Positions 1-7,476 of a DNA stretch of 64,000 bases are shown one piece after another (the stretch's first letter is position 1; each line of letters starts with the position of its first letter). The notes under the pieces are model-generated. The model was given only the letters and a program-made list of their open reading frames with translations. It searched no databases and was not told the DNA's origin. Source of the stretch: Sulfurovum sp. (lineage in GTDB: Bacteria > Campylobacterota > Campylobacteria > Campylobacterales > Sulfurovaceae); the NCBI GenBank assembly GCA_027063305.1, contig JAMORY010000013.1:1-64000 (forward strand), in the 5' to 3' direction. A program made the translations under genes and the position numbers.

Positions 1-2
1 TT

Positions 3-236
3 TTAGTGATATTGACTGTTTTTGCCTATCTGCTTGGCTATTTGAAACTTATAGATACCGCACTTGTCGGGGCTTTACTCTTTACAACTTTTGTTAAAGG
101 TGCACTTGTAAGTGACTACTTTATGGGACTGAAAACAATCCAGTTGAAATACAGGCTGATACCGATTCTCTGGCTGGGTATTGTTATATCACTCATTGCA
201 GCGGCATACTATCTGCCGATTGCAGCTGTACATTGA
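3..236 (+). CDS. Cytochrome c oxidase subunit IV-like membrane protein (5' partial)
   Basis: The reading frame is open to the left window edge, so the true start is probably outside; a GTG at 6 is the first possible start seen. The protein has three hydrophobic segments, and the middle one ends in a YFMGLK stretch, which resembles the FMhLk signature of the short prokaryotic cytochrome c oxidase subunit IV family (usually about 100 residues). By family it would be an accessory inner-membrane subunit of a haem-copper oxidase, with the catalytic subunits expected to the left. Other small three-helix membrane proteins could look similar, so the call rests on that motif and on length. Confidence 0.5.
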   Translation, partial: LVILTVFAYLLGYLKLIDTALVGALLFTTFVKGALVSDYFMGLKTIQLKYRLIPILWLGIVISLIAAAYYLPIAAVH

Positions 237-269
237 GGGGGAGGATTACGGAGTCTCCCGTTCTCACTC

Positions 270-497
270 TTAAACTCTAAAAAATAATCTCTCTCCTAAA
301 TTAAAAGCAAGATCAAAGTATCCAATCCAAATATATCGTATGGAAGACAAATCGTACGGAAAATTTAATAATTTACACTCTCTTCTTCTTTTTTTATTTG
401 GTTTTAATGATTTCAGAGTATTGCTGTCATCTACGATAACAACAAGTGATTCATCCGCATATTTTCTCAATGCTTCTTTCAGTTCAATATGTTGCAT
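270..497 (-). CDS. Doubtful 75-codon open frame in the 237-630 intergenic stretch
   Basis: This is the only sizeable frame between the oxidase gene and fur. The first 30 residues (ELKEALRKYADESLVVIVDD) read like protein, but there is no ribosome binding site before the ATG at 497, the second half is unconvincing, and no family is recognised. It may be a decayed fragment. The rest of the stretch holds a weak 5-bp hairpin just after the upstream stop codon (239-259) and, at its right end, the AT-rich promoter region of fur. Confidence 0.2.
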   Translation of the reverse strand: MQHIELKEALRKYADESLVVIVDDSNTLKSLKPNKKRRRECKLLNFPYDLSSIRYIWIGYFDLAFNLGERLFFRV

Positions 498-597
498 GAA
501 AATGTAAAAGAGTATCAGCCTTTGGAAAAAAGGCGTTTTATAGTTAGGTTTGGCTATCTATTTTAAACATTTAATCTTCATTTAGCTACTTATGCTA

Positions 598-616
598 TCA
601 TATGACTATCATTATC
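598..616 (+). promoter_or_regulatory. Fur-box-like operator upstream of fur
   Basis: The 19 bases match the classical Fur consensus GATAATGATAATCATTATC at 13 positions, including the whole right half ATCATTATC and the ATGA of the left half. The site ends 14 bases before the fur start codon, a position suited to autorepression. The match was scored by eye. Confidence 0.5.
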
Positions 617-630
617 AAAAAGGTAGTCAT

Positions 631-1095
631 ATGAAAAAGAACTTTGAAGAGATGAGTTATGATGAATTGTTAGCAGAGTTTAAAAATATTATTAAAGCCA
701 ATAAACTCAAATTCACTTCACAAAGAGAAGCGATACTTCAAACACTTTATGACAATCCGCAACACTTTACCTCTGAAAACCTTTATCTGCTTGTAAAGCA
801 AAAACATCCGGATCTAAATATTGGTATTGCAACTGTCTATCGTACCCTAGCGCTACTTGAAGAGAATGGTCTTGTTAGTTCTATCTCTCTGGGTATACAA
901 GGTAAAAAATTTGAAATAGCCAATAAACCGCATCACGATCATCTCATCTGCGAAAAGTGTGGGAAAATCGTAGAATTTGAAAATGAAATGATAGAAAAAT
1001 TGCAACATGCTATAGCCAAAGAAAACGGTTTTGAGCTAACTGATCACTTGATGCAACTGTATGGTATTTGTTCGGAGTGCCAAAGTATTAATTAA
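631..1095 (+). CDS. fur: Fur-family metal-responsive transcriptional regulator
   Basis: This is a 154-residue protein of usual Fur length with an N-terminal winged helix ([13 protein letters not shown], then [19 protein letters not shown] as recognition region) and a C-terminal dimerisation and metal domain. The [16 protein letters not shown] segment carries the sensing-site histidines and a CxxC pair, and a second pair (CSEC) lies at the C terminus, as expected for a structural zinc site. Start 631 was chosen over an in-frame ATG at 592 because an AAAAGGTAG ribosome binding site precedes it and the Fur-box-like site would otherwise be coding. PerR is the main alternative; the family members are hard to separate by sequence, but the upstream operator favours Fur. 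Confidence 0.85.
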   Translation: MKKNFEEMSYDELLAEFKNIIKANKLKFTSQREAILQTLYDNPQHFTSENLYLLVKQKHPDLNIGIATVYRTLALLEENGLVSSISLGIQGKKFEIANKPHHDHLICEKCGKIVEFENEMIEKLQHAIAKENGFELTDHLMQLYGICSECQSIN

Positions 1096-1138
1096 TACTT
1101 GATTCTCATAAGGTATTTTGTAATTCAATTTAAATTTA

Positions 1139-1404
1139 GGGCACCTCTAAAAACCCTACATGCCAATAATGGGTTTTGCAAATGTGAGGTTGTGCAAGAG
1201 GCTTTTGAGTCATAGCCGTAGCTACGATGAAGGAAGCATCTTGTGCAAGATCGCGTTTACAAAGCCCACCCCGCGGGCAATACAAGCTTCCGCCCATACG
1301 GCGTTACTCACTTTTGAATTAGCTACGGCTAGTCCTGCAAGTGAGTGCCTTGCCTGAACGAAAGCTTGTAATGTTATGGGTATGCAGGGTTATTAGATGT
1401 GCCC
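1139..1404. mobile_element. MITE-like element, 266 bp, with terminal inverted repeats and TTTA duplication
   Basis: The ends form imperfect inverted repeats: 1139-1165 and the complement of 1378-1404 agree at about 22 of 27 positions, both beginning GGGCAC. The element is flanked on both sides by TTTA (1135-1138 and 1405-1408), which looks like a 4-bp target duplication. The inside is rich in partial palindromes and carries no transposase; the 65-codon plus-strand frame at 1160-1357 has no protein character. The structure suggests a non-autonomous element mobilised in trans by an IS5-type or similar transposase elsewhere in the genome. It sits directly against the end of the frameshifted gene at 1406-1673. 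Confidence 0.7.
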
Positions 1405-1405
1405 T

Positions 1406-1673
1406 TTAAGTATTTAGACTTTGCCATAACTCCTCTTTAAGATCCGTCCAAGGCTTAGCCACCTCTTTCATATGTGTTGCAGCAGCTTGGTAGTCGATAG
1501 CTTCAAGGTCTTTGCGTTTAACCTTGTAGCCATACTTGAACAAACCTGTTTCTGTTCGCTTCAAACTGTTTTGTATTGATGCCGTATTTAATTTCCAGTC
1601 TTGTGAGTGCCGCCATAGCCGAGCTGTAAATCTCTCTTAGTACATCATATTCCATAGGTGTTGCCATCATTGC
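1406..1673 (-). pseudogene. Frameshifted small gene downstream of the MatP-like gene
   Basis: The gene begins at an ATG overlapping the stop of the MatP-like gene (ATGA) behind an AAGGAG ribosome binding site. It reads MMATPMEYDVLREIYSSAMA and continues to about residue 43, where the frame runs into a stop near 1518. Moving one frame over, at about 1545-1560, restores a protein-like sequence (ETGLFKYGYKVKRKDLE, later KEVAKPWTDLKEELWQSL) that ends with TAA inside the flank of the MITE. I infer one original gene of about 88 residues broken by a 1-base indel. The product family is not recognised; tight coupling suggests a partner of the upstream DNA-binding protein. A sequencing error would look the same. 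Confidence 0.6.
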
Positions 1674-2071
1674 TCCTTGTGTTGAAATTGATCTAAAAGC
1701 AAACTCACCGTTTGCGACAAGTTCAGTCCCAGAACTTTGGCTTGAGCTGAAAGACATTCATACACCTCTTTATCTAAGGTTACTTGGGTGCGTTTGTGCC
1801 GGTTGCGTGATTTACCTACCCGCATAGCTACTCGGAGTTTTTTGAGCTGTTCAGCACCCAAATAGGTGGAGATCCACTCATTGAGTCCGTCAAAATACGA
1901 TTCATCCACTGGCAGGGTATCATCGAAGTTTTGTAACGCTTCACGGGCTTGCTCTTTGTTTTTGGAGTCTTGCCAAAAAGAGGGGCTTTTGTCAAAGCTG
2001 CGGCGTAGATATGCCAGGGCGATGGAGTACTCCTCCTCATCTCTGATCCGCCATTGGTTAGCTCGCTGCAT
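1667..2071 (-). CDS. MatP-like ribbon-helix-helix DNA-binding protein
   Basis: The protein has 134 residues. The C-terminal 40 form a ribbon-helix-helix domain (RTQVTLDKEVYECLSAQAK, then LGLNLSQTVSLLL). The part before it, with NEWI followed by a basic stretch ending KSRNRHKR, lines up from memory with the central helices, basic linker and RHH of E. coli MatP, the Ter macrodomain organiser (about 150 residues). A perfect palindrome closely resembling matS lies 21 bases upstream. Start 2071 follows AAGGAG at 6 bases; an upstream in-frame extension to 2200 lacks support. I infer a DNA-binding autoregulator or chromosome/plasmid organiser; the exact role is open. Confidence 0.6.
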   Translation of the reverse strand: MQRANQWRIRDEEEYSIALAYLRRSFDKSPSFWQDSKNKEQAREALQNFDDTLPVDESYFDGLNEWISTYLGAEQLKKLRVAMRVGKSRNRHKRTQVTLDKEVYECLSAQAKVLGLNLSQTVSLLLDQFQHKEQ

Positions 2072-2091
2072 TGACTGCTCCTTTTCACAAT

Positions 2092-2106
2092 TGTTACATT
2101 GTAACA
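2092..2106. promoter_or_regulatory. Perfect palindrome resembling a matS site
   Basis: The 15 bases TGTTACATTGTAACA form two perfect 7-base arms around a central T. The inner 13 bases differ from the matS consensus GTGACRNYGTCAC only at two symmetric positions (3 and 11). The site lies 21 bases upstream of the MatP-like gene and in the divergent region shared with the AbiE-like pair, so it is a good candidate operator for one or both. Confidence 0.6.
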
Positions 2107-2187
2107 TATTTAAAGTAAAGGTGTCATTTTGGTATATTTGACAAACGGGACACTTTAGGGTAATATAATAACAAAAAAGGATTGACC

Positions 2188-2709
2188 TTGAGCGTTGCAC
2201 AACAGATCAGATCACAACTGGATCACCTTGATTTTAATCGTGAATATGACGCATCTGTCTTTGACGGTATAGCCTCTAAAGAAACCATTAAAAAGACTTT
2301 GCAGCGCAGCCGTGAGAGGGTCGGCAAAACAACCACCAAATATTTTTATGTCAAATATACGCCCCAAAGCAAAAGAAAAGCACCGTATGAAGTCTATGAT
2401 GATCAAGAAGAGGTCATGTTTGACCCAACCGAGTTTAGCTTCAATGCTTTTTGGCAAAGTGGTAAACCAACCATGCAAAAGGTCTCTTCCATCATCCGTA
2501 ATTATCTGACAGCTATGGATCAAAATGATATTTGTCTACTCTGCCGAAAATTTGGCAAAAACAGGGTCAAGGCAGAACTCATTGCAACCTACAGAGCACT
2601 TTACAAACAAGGCTTCATCGATGTAAAAGGGCATAGAGTGCCACTTGAAGGCAGGTATGATCGCAATCCTGTTTTTAAAGAGATCCTGAAGATGATCCAT
2701 GACTGCTAA
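2188..2709 (+). CDS. AbiEi-like antitoxin/regulator of a type IV toxin-antitoxin pair
   Basis: The 173-residue protein lies immediately upstream of, and overlaps by 11 bases, an AbiEii-type nucleotidyltransferase. Its N-terminal part (SKETIKKTLQRSRERVG) looks like a winged-helix DNA-binding domain, and the middle (FNAFWQSGKPTMQKVSSIIR) and C-terminal parts fit the DUF6088-type partners often paired with AbiEii toxins. By family it would repress the operon and counter the toxin. TTG 2188 was chosen as start since AAAAAAGG ends 7 bases before it; TTG 2182 is too close to that site. The family assignment rests chiefly on gene pairing. Confidence 0.55.
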   Translation: MSVAQQIRSQLDHLDFNREYDASVFDGIASKETIKKTLQRSRERVGKTTTKYFYVKYTPQSKRKAPYEVYDDQEEVMFDPTEFSFNAFWQSGKPTMQKVSSIIRNYLTAMDQNDICLLCRKFGKNRVKAELIATYRALYKQGFIDVKGHRVPLEGRYDRNPVFKEILKMIHDC

Positions 2710-3388
2710 TGTCATCACACTTCTTGAGCAGATCAAAGAGCTTGATATCTTTGAATCACACCCGCTCTACTTTGTCGGTGGTACGGCTTTGGCATACCAT
2801 CTTGGACACAGGATCTCTGAAGATATTGACATCATCTCTGCCGCACCCTTGCCTCATCACCAGATCACAAATACAATCATGGCTCTCGGTGGTACCAAAC
2901 TCAAAGATGCCAATGCCCTGGCACTAAGGCTTGCCGGACTCTTTCCCGATGAATATATGCTGAAATTCAATCTTCATGGTATTAAGCTGGAGTTCTTTGC
3001 AGCATCTACACCACTACAAAAAGAGATCGTAAAAACAGCTTCACCCCAACCCTACCAAAAAGGAAAACTACAGATCATAGATCTGCCATCTATTGCAAAA
3101 CTTAAACTCATAGCCCTCCTCAATCGAAAAAAATCAAGAGACCTGTTTGACTTTAAAACAGTGCTTGAAGAAAACACACTCACCAAAGAGCAGATCTTGG
3201 ATACAGCATCAAAATCGATCAAGAAGATAGACTCATTTTTGTCATTCTGTGATTTTATTGAAAAGATGCAGGTAGCTGAAGATGATGAGATCGTCTATCT
3301 TGATGAAAAAGACCCCAAACCATTAAACTGGGATGAAATTCATAAAGAAGTACTTTCACTTCTTTCATCAAAAATGAAATACGATTAA
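2699..3388 (+). CDS. AbiEii/AbiGii-type nucleotidyltransferase toxin
   Basis: The 229-residue protein shows the two hallmark motifs of the AbiEii family: FVGGTALAYHLGHRISEDID near residues 25-45 (nucleotidyltransferase GG/GS and DxD) and AKLKLIALLNRKKSRDLFDF near 135-155 (KxRDxxD). Members are cytotoxic nucleotidyltransferases of type IV toxin-antitoxin systems, several of which abort phage infection. The start overlaps the end of the AbiEi-like gene, so the two are translationally coupled. It appears intact. Its place next to a MITE, a broken gene and a tRNA-like remnant marks this patch as acquired. Confidence 0.8.
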   Translation: MTANVITLLEQIKELDIFESHPLYFVGGTALAYHLGHRISEDIDIISAAPLPHHQITNTIMALGGTKLKDANALALRLAGLFPDEYMLKFNLHGIKLEFFAASTPLQKEIVKTASPQPYQKGKLQIIDLPSIAKLKLIALLNRKKSRDLFDFKTVLEENTLTKEQILDTASKSIKKIDSFLSFCDFIEKMQVAEDDEIVYLDEKDPKPLNWDEIHKEVLSLLSSKMKYD

Positions 3389-3459
3389 CTGTCAGTGAAA
3401 TTGGAAGTCAAGAAGTGCCCATTATCTACTGACATTTTAATTTTTTAGATTTTTCAAAA

Positions 3460-3496
3460 AGCCTTCAAAGCACGATGATACCGTACTTTGAAGGCT
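3460..3496 (-). terminator. Strong hairpin terminator
   Basis: An 11-base perfect inverted repeat (AGCCTTCAAAG, complement at 3486-3496) encloses a 15-base loop. On the minus strand it is followed by a T-rich run, so it should end transcripts of the radical SAM gene that stops at 3546. The plus-strand side is followed only by AAAA, so termination of the AbiE pair is less certain. Confidence 0.75.
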
Positions 3497-3515
3497 AAAA
3501 CACACTGTTGCCTGC

Positions 3516-3543
3516 TGCGGCTCGAGTCCCCGAGAACCCACCA
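3516..3543 (+). other. tRNA 3'-end remnant (T arm, acceptor strand, CCA)
   Basis: A T-arm-like hairpin (TGCGG, 7-base loop CTCGAGT, CCCCG, with one C-C mismatch and one T-G pair) is followed with exact tRNA spacing by a 7-base acceptor strand AGAACCC, discriminator A and encoded CCA. No matching 5' GGGTTCT or anticodon arm occurs in the preceding 100 bases, so this is not a functional tRNA. It may be an attachment-site copy left by an element that entered a tRNA gene, or chance similarity. Confidence 0.35.
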
Positions 3544-3545
3544 TT

Positions 3546-4433
3546 TTATTTTCCCCCGTTAAACCTCTTCTTATACGCACACTTCTGACAAAGCTCTTCA
3601 ACCGCTTTACCCTCTTTAAACCCATTGATGATATTGAGAGTACGTTTACTTTTTAAAATGGCTTCAAGTGAATTTTCATGCAAATTCCCAAGAGTAATGA
3701 CACCCTCTCCATCCAGACAGCAAGGAACGACACGTCCGTCTGCAAGAATACCTATATGAGACTGTAATCCCTGACAGGTTCCGTCTCCGTAAACAGGATT
3801 GCTCAGAGAAGGCCATTCAAAGTAAGTATCAAAATGGACAAGCAGTTTGGGAGCAAGACGGATGGAGCGGGGTTTCTCTTTGTAAATGGTATCAATAGAC
3901 AGCGGCGTTTGGAATGCTTCAGAGAGTGTCGAAAAGAGTATTTCGTTAAAGCTGTGTTCACTCATCATCTCATCGAGATTCCAGACACGCAGGTTGATGA
4001 AACAGGGTGCTTCCCTTCTTTGGTGTTCATGACAAAGTACCAGTACAGGGGTAATATACTGCTCGAAGGTCAATGCCGTATCGTTCTTGTTGTAGCTGTT
4101 AAGCGAGATATTGATCTGTTTGACACAGGGGTGGAACAGGGTATCGTATGTCTGTTTTTTCAAAAAGTATCCACTGGTTGTCAGTATTGCTTTTAGCCCA
4201 TGTCGATGAATGATATCAAGGTAATCGTGCAGGTCACTCTGGGTAAGCGGGTCCCCCATGACATGACAGGCGATCTCTTTGGTATAGCGACTTGCCTGAG
4301 CAATAACATCTTCAAAAAAAGGAAGCGTCATCTGCGTAGAGGGAAGGCTTTTGGTCGGGCAGAAGGTACATGCCAAACCGCAAACGTTTGTTAGTTCGAT
4401 GTAGATACGGTAGAACTTCACTGTTGCAAACAC
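3546..4433 (-). CDS. Radical SAM protein with SPASM-like C-terminal iron-sulfur domain
   Basis: The 295-residue protein carries the CxxxCxxC cluster motif (CGLACTFC, residues 18-25) right after an IELTNV strand, and a C-terminal SPASM-like set (GTCQGLQSHIG, VPCCLDGEG, LCQKCAYKKRF). Radical SAM/SPASM enzymes cleave S-adenosylmethionine to modify peptides, proteins or small molecules; nothing here names the substrate. The start overlaps the end of the upstream periplasmic protein gene by 16 bases, so they are probably cotranscribed with the hybrid kinase. No precursor peptide gene is evident nearby. Confidence 0.75.
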   Translation of the reverse strand: MFATVKFYRIYIELTNVCGLACTFCPTKSLPSTQMTLPFFEDVIAQASRYTKEIACHVMGDPLTQSDLHDYLDIIHRHGLKAILTTSGYFLKKQTYDTLFHPCVKQINISLNSYNKNDTALTFEQYITPVLVLCHEHQRREAPCFINLRVWNLDEMMSEHSFNEILFSTLSEAFQTPLSIDTIYKEKPRSIRLAPKLLVHFDTYFEWPSLSNPVYGDGTCQGLQSHIGILADGRVVPCCLDGEGVITLGNLHENSLEAILKSKRTLNIINGFKEGKAVEELCQKCAYKKRFNGGK

Positions 4434-5470
4434 ATATTGATATCATGTAACTGTTTTGCACGTTTGATACATGGCATTTTGGCACGTAGTGATGCGATAC
4501 TCTTTTCAAAATGTTCACTCACACTATCTTTCTCCTCCTGCCAATCAACGATCACTTGACGACGTTTATCATCTCCAAGATACTTGACCTCCAAAGCATG
4601 AAGATCACTCAAACAGACATTGGCATCGATCGTATTCTCTGCTTTTTGGAAACACATACGACTCTTTTCCAGCGTCTTAAGAAGATTTTCTAAAAAACGC
4701 TGTTGCATATGGAATATCTCTTGTTGCAGTTGATCATGGAACTTTTTATCTGTATCAGCAGAAAAAGGATCTTTCGTAACTTTCTCAAGCTCTTCTAATA
4801 TCCTCTCTCCGATCATACGATCATTTTGTTGTGGGATCTGTATATTTGCTCGTTTATAAAGTGCAAAAGTCTGTATTAACGGAAATTCCGGCATCTTTTC
4901 ACACTCTTTCAAAGTGTTCTGAGCAGGATCGAAGGTCGCATCTACAGCCTCTTCTCTGTAGTGAAAACCCAGTGCCTGATAATCTTTTAAGATAGGAACA
5001 CCCTTATAAAAGCAGAGCTTTTCTACAGGATCTTCCCAAAGATCACACACTACATTACCTACCATCTGCTGCCCTACATAATGCATTGATGACGGTATCT
5101 CCTCTTTTAGAGGAAGATGCTGTTTGATAATACGTTTAGTACGGTAATCGGCAACATATGAGATCTCCCCCTCTTGTACCGTCATAAAATCAGCTTTTGC
5201 ATGATATCGAAAAGAACCGTTCAAATATTCATCGATATGTTTTCGAAATGTCAAAGAAGCACCATAGTCATGAAAACATCGTGTGGCATCACCTTTGAGC
5301 GTCCAGTTAAGGTCTCGGTCTATCATACCTGAAGCATCTATCTTATAGTGGACGATCCCTTTTTCGATACTATAACAGTCACTCTTGTTTTCAGTCTTTG
5401 CACACAAAGGTGTATTAAGAAGAAGTGTCCCCACTATAGTTGCCCATACTATCCCCTCTCGTCGTACCAT
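4418..5470 (-). CDS. Conserved-looking periplasmic protein of unknown function
   Basis: ATG 5470 forms a TGATG overlap with the hybrid kinase stop and was preferred to a TTG six codons earlier. The protein begins with a charged start and hydrophobic stretch ending LCAKTENK, a likely signal peptide, giving a secreted or periplasmic protein of about 325 residues after cleavage. It contains about a dozen cysteines, some of which may form disulfides, and a helical, charged C-terminal half that could be coiled coil. No family is recognised. Coupling to the kinase upstream and the radical SAM gene downstream suggests a shared transcript. Confidence 0.65.
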   Translation of the reverse strand: MVRREGIVWATIVGTLLLNTPLCAKTENKSDCYSIEKGIVHYKIDASGMIDRDLNWTLKGDATRCFHDYGASLTFRKHIDEYLNGSFRYHAKADFMTVQEGEISYVADYRTKRIIKQHLPLKEEIPSSMHYVGQQMVGNVVCDLWEDPVEKLCFYKGVPILKDYQALGFHYREEAVDATFDPAQNTLKECEKMPEFPLIQTFALYKRANIQIPQQNDRMIGERILEELEKVTKDPFSADTDKKFHDQLQQEIFHMQQRFLENLLKTLEKSRMCFQKAENTIDANVCLSDLHALEVKYLGDDKRRQVIVDWQEEKDSVSEHFEKSIASLRAKMPCIKRAKQLHDINMCLQQ

Positions 5471-7278
5471 CACTGCCCCACTTGACAAAAACGCTTGATA
5501 AGCGTCTCAATTACCTTGATATCCAATGGTTTTGTTGCATAGCCATCCATTCCTTCTGCCATATATTTCTCTTTATCTCCACTTAAAGCATTAGCTGTCA
5601 ATGCAATTATAGGAATATGAGGCAACTGTTTCTCTTTCTCGTATGCCAATATCTCATGTGTCGCTTCCACTCCACCCATTTCCGGCATTTGAATATCCAT
5701 AAAGATCATATCATAGTTACCGCTTTTTCGTGCATTGACCGCTTCTACTCCATTGTCTACAAGTGTCACATTCAGACCGAAGTTCTCAAGAACCACCTTA
5801 ATGAGCTTTTGGTTGATCGGATTATCTTCCGCTACCAAGATGTGGAGTTCATCAAACCCTTTAGGTTTACGTTTCTCTACAGCAGGACTCTTTTTAGCAG
5901 GTTTGAGACGATCTTCATCTTTACTTTTACTATCAAGAAGTTTCCCCACTTTCTCAAATGTCACAGGCATATAGACGATCTCATCAAAGACTTTACGTGC
6001 ATCATCCAACTGGTTCTGAAGTAATGAAGAGGTCAGTAGTACCCGTTTCCCCGGTGTGCCTTTAAAACGATCCAAACCATATGCATCAAGCGCGGTTTGA
6101 TCGACCAGGAGCATCTGTGTATCGGCAGGGACTTGCGATATTTCATCATAGGTATCGTATGTTGCCCCGTAATACTCTACATATTTCTTTAAAATATATT
6201 TCCATTGGCTGTTCGGATTGAACTCAGAAAGTAGTGCCGAGACATGGAACGAAGGATCTTTTTTAATTTCTTTTTCCGTAGAGGGTGCGATCTCCAATGC
6301 CAACGTAAAGTAGAACATCGCCCCCTTACCTTTCTGGCTCTTAACCTGAAGCTTTCCACCCATCGACTGGATAATACGACTGGAGATCGTAAGCCCAAGC
6401 CCCGTACCCCCTGCTTTTCTTGTGGTGCTCGCCTCCGCTTGAGAATAGGCTTCAAATATCTTCTTTTGCTGTTCAGGGGTCAGGCCGATACCCGAATCTT
6501 TAACCGAGATCTTAAAGATGACCTTATTGTCCTTCTTAGAGATATACTCGGCAAAGACATCGATCTTTCCACCCTTTTCGGTAAACTTAACCGCATTACT
6601 GACCAAGTTGATAATAACCTGAGAAAGACGGGTCGGATCGCCCACCACCTCTCTTGGGATCTGAGGATCGGTAAAGAGGTTGAGCATGATCCCTTTCTCT
6701 TCGATCTTGGAGGTAAATACTCCTGCTGAGGCTTCGATCTTTTGGAAGAGGTTGAAAGGGATATACTCAAGTTCCATTTTACCGGCATTAATCTTGGAAA
6801 TATCAAGGATGTCATTGACGATCACACGCAAATTCTCCGAACTCTCACGGATCATGGAGGTGAACTCTTTTTGCTCTTCGGTCAGCTCCGTTCCGTCAAG
6901 CAGCTCGGTCAGACCGACAATACCGTTAAGCGGCGTTCTTAACTCATGTGACATACTCGCCAAGAAAAGCTCTGTGGTCTTGTTCTCTTTTTCGAACTTC
7001 TCCGCTTTGGCTAACGCCTCTTGATACTTTGCTTCAAGCGCTTCATACTGCTCAAATGTTACTTGAGGCTCTTCCTCAAAATCCTCGGTCGATGCTTCTT
7101 CCACAGCAGTGAGTGTTTTTCTTCTCCACATAAGTACAAGCGGTATCAACACTGCCCATAAAAGTGTCAAAATGGCTGTTTGTTCTTGCGTTAGATGAAG
7201 TAAACCTATACCTACTCCAGCACCCGATAATGCCAAAATGATCCCTATTACGATCTCTTTTATTCCTTGACTACCCAT
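5470..7278 (-). CDS. Hybrid sensor histidine kinase with receiver domain
   Basis: The 602-residue protein has two N-terminal membrane helices (about residues 8-28 and 35-52) with almost no periplasmic loop, a coiled linker (65-105), a HisKA domain with the phosphorylated His111 in SMSHELRTPLNG, a HATPase domain (NLVSNAVKF, DSGIGL, GGTGLGLTI), a degenerate receiver-like middle section (about 340-450) and a C-terminal receiver with Asp528 in MIFMDIQMPEMGG. It senses an unknown signal, possibly in the membrane or cytoplasm, and passes phosphate within itself or to a phosphotransfer protein not seen here. No cognate DNA-binding response regulator is adjacent. Confidence 0.9.
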   Translation of the reverse strand: MGSQGIKEIVIGIILALSGAGVGIGLLHLTQEQTAILTLLWAVLIPLVLMWRRKTLTAVEEASTEDFEEEPQVTFEQYEALEAKYQEALAKAEKFEKENKTTELFLASMSHELRTPLNGIVGLTELLDGTELTEEQKEFTSMIRESSENLRVIVNDILDISKINAGKMELEYIPFNLFQKIEASAGVFTSKIEEKGIMLNLFTDPQIPREVVGDPTRLSQVIINLVSNAVKFTEKGGKIDVFAEYISKKDNKVIFKISVKDSGIGLTPEQQKKIFEAYSQAEASTTRKAGGTGLGLTISSRIIQSMGGKLQVKSQKGKGAMFYFTLALEIAPSTEKEIKKDPSFHVSALLSEFNPNSQWKYILKKYVEYYGATYDTYDEISQVPADTQMLLVDQTALDAYGLDRFKGTPGKRVLLTSSLLQNQLDDARKVFDEIVYMPVTFEKVGKLLDSKSKDEDRLKPAKKSPAVEKRKPKGFDELHILVAEDNPINQKLIKVVLENFGLNVTLVDNGVEAVNARKSGNYDMIFMDIQMPEMGGVEATHEILAYEKEKQLPHIPIIALTANALSGDKEKYMAEGMDGYATKPLDIKVIETLIKRFCQVGQ

Positions 7279-7476
7279 AGCATCTTCCTATTCTAATATA
7301 AACTCTTTAGATCATTTTACCCAAAAATAAGATGATATTAAAGAAAAAATAAGTTTTATTATCCTTTATTAACCTATTATGCCCTGTAATGATACGTTTT
7401 ATTTACTTCATCGTTATCAATCATCTATTTAGCCCTTAATTGGTATGATTGTAAAAATTTAATATGAGGAATATGC

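Noticed and set aside
1160-1357. A 65-codon plus-strand frame inside the MITE-like element
   Set aside because: It has no ribosome binding site, no family resemblance and lies wholly within palindromic element DNA; composition is that of structured repeat sequence.
3450-3543. A complete tRNA or tmRNA ending at the CCA at 3543
   Set aside because: Only the T arm and acceptor 3' strand fit; there is no 5' acceptor strand, D arm or anticodon arm within range and no tag-peptide frame.
3437-3625. A minus-strand frame beginning MGLKRVKRLKSF and containing SRGLEP
   Set aside because: It overlaps the radical SAM gene end in another frame and the hairpin terminator; the SRGLEP part is the complement of a tRNA T-arm, a well-known source of false protein calls.
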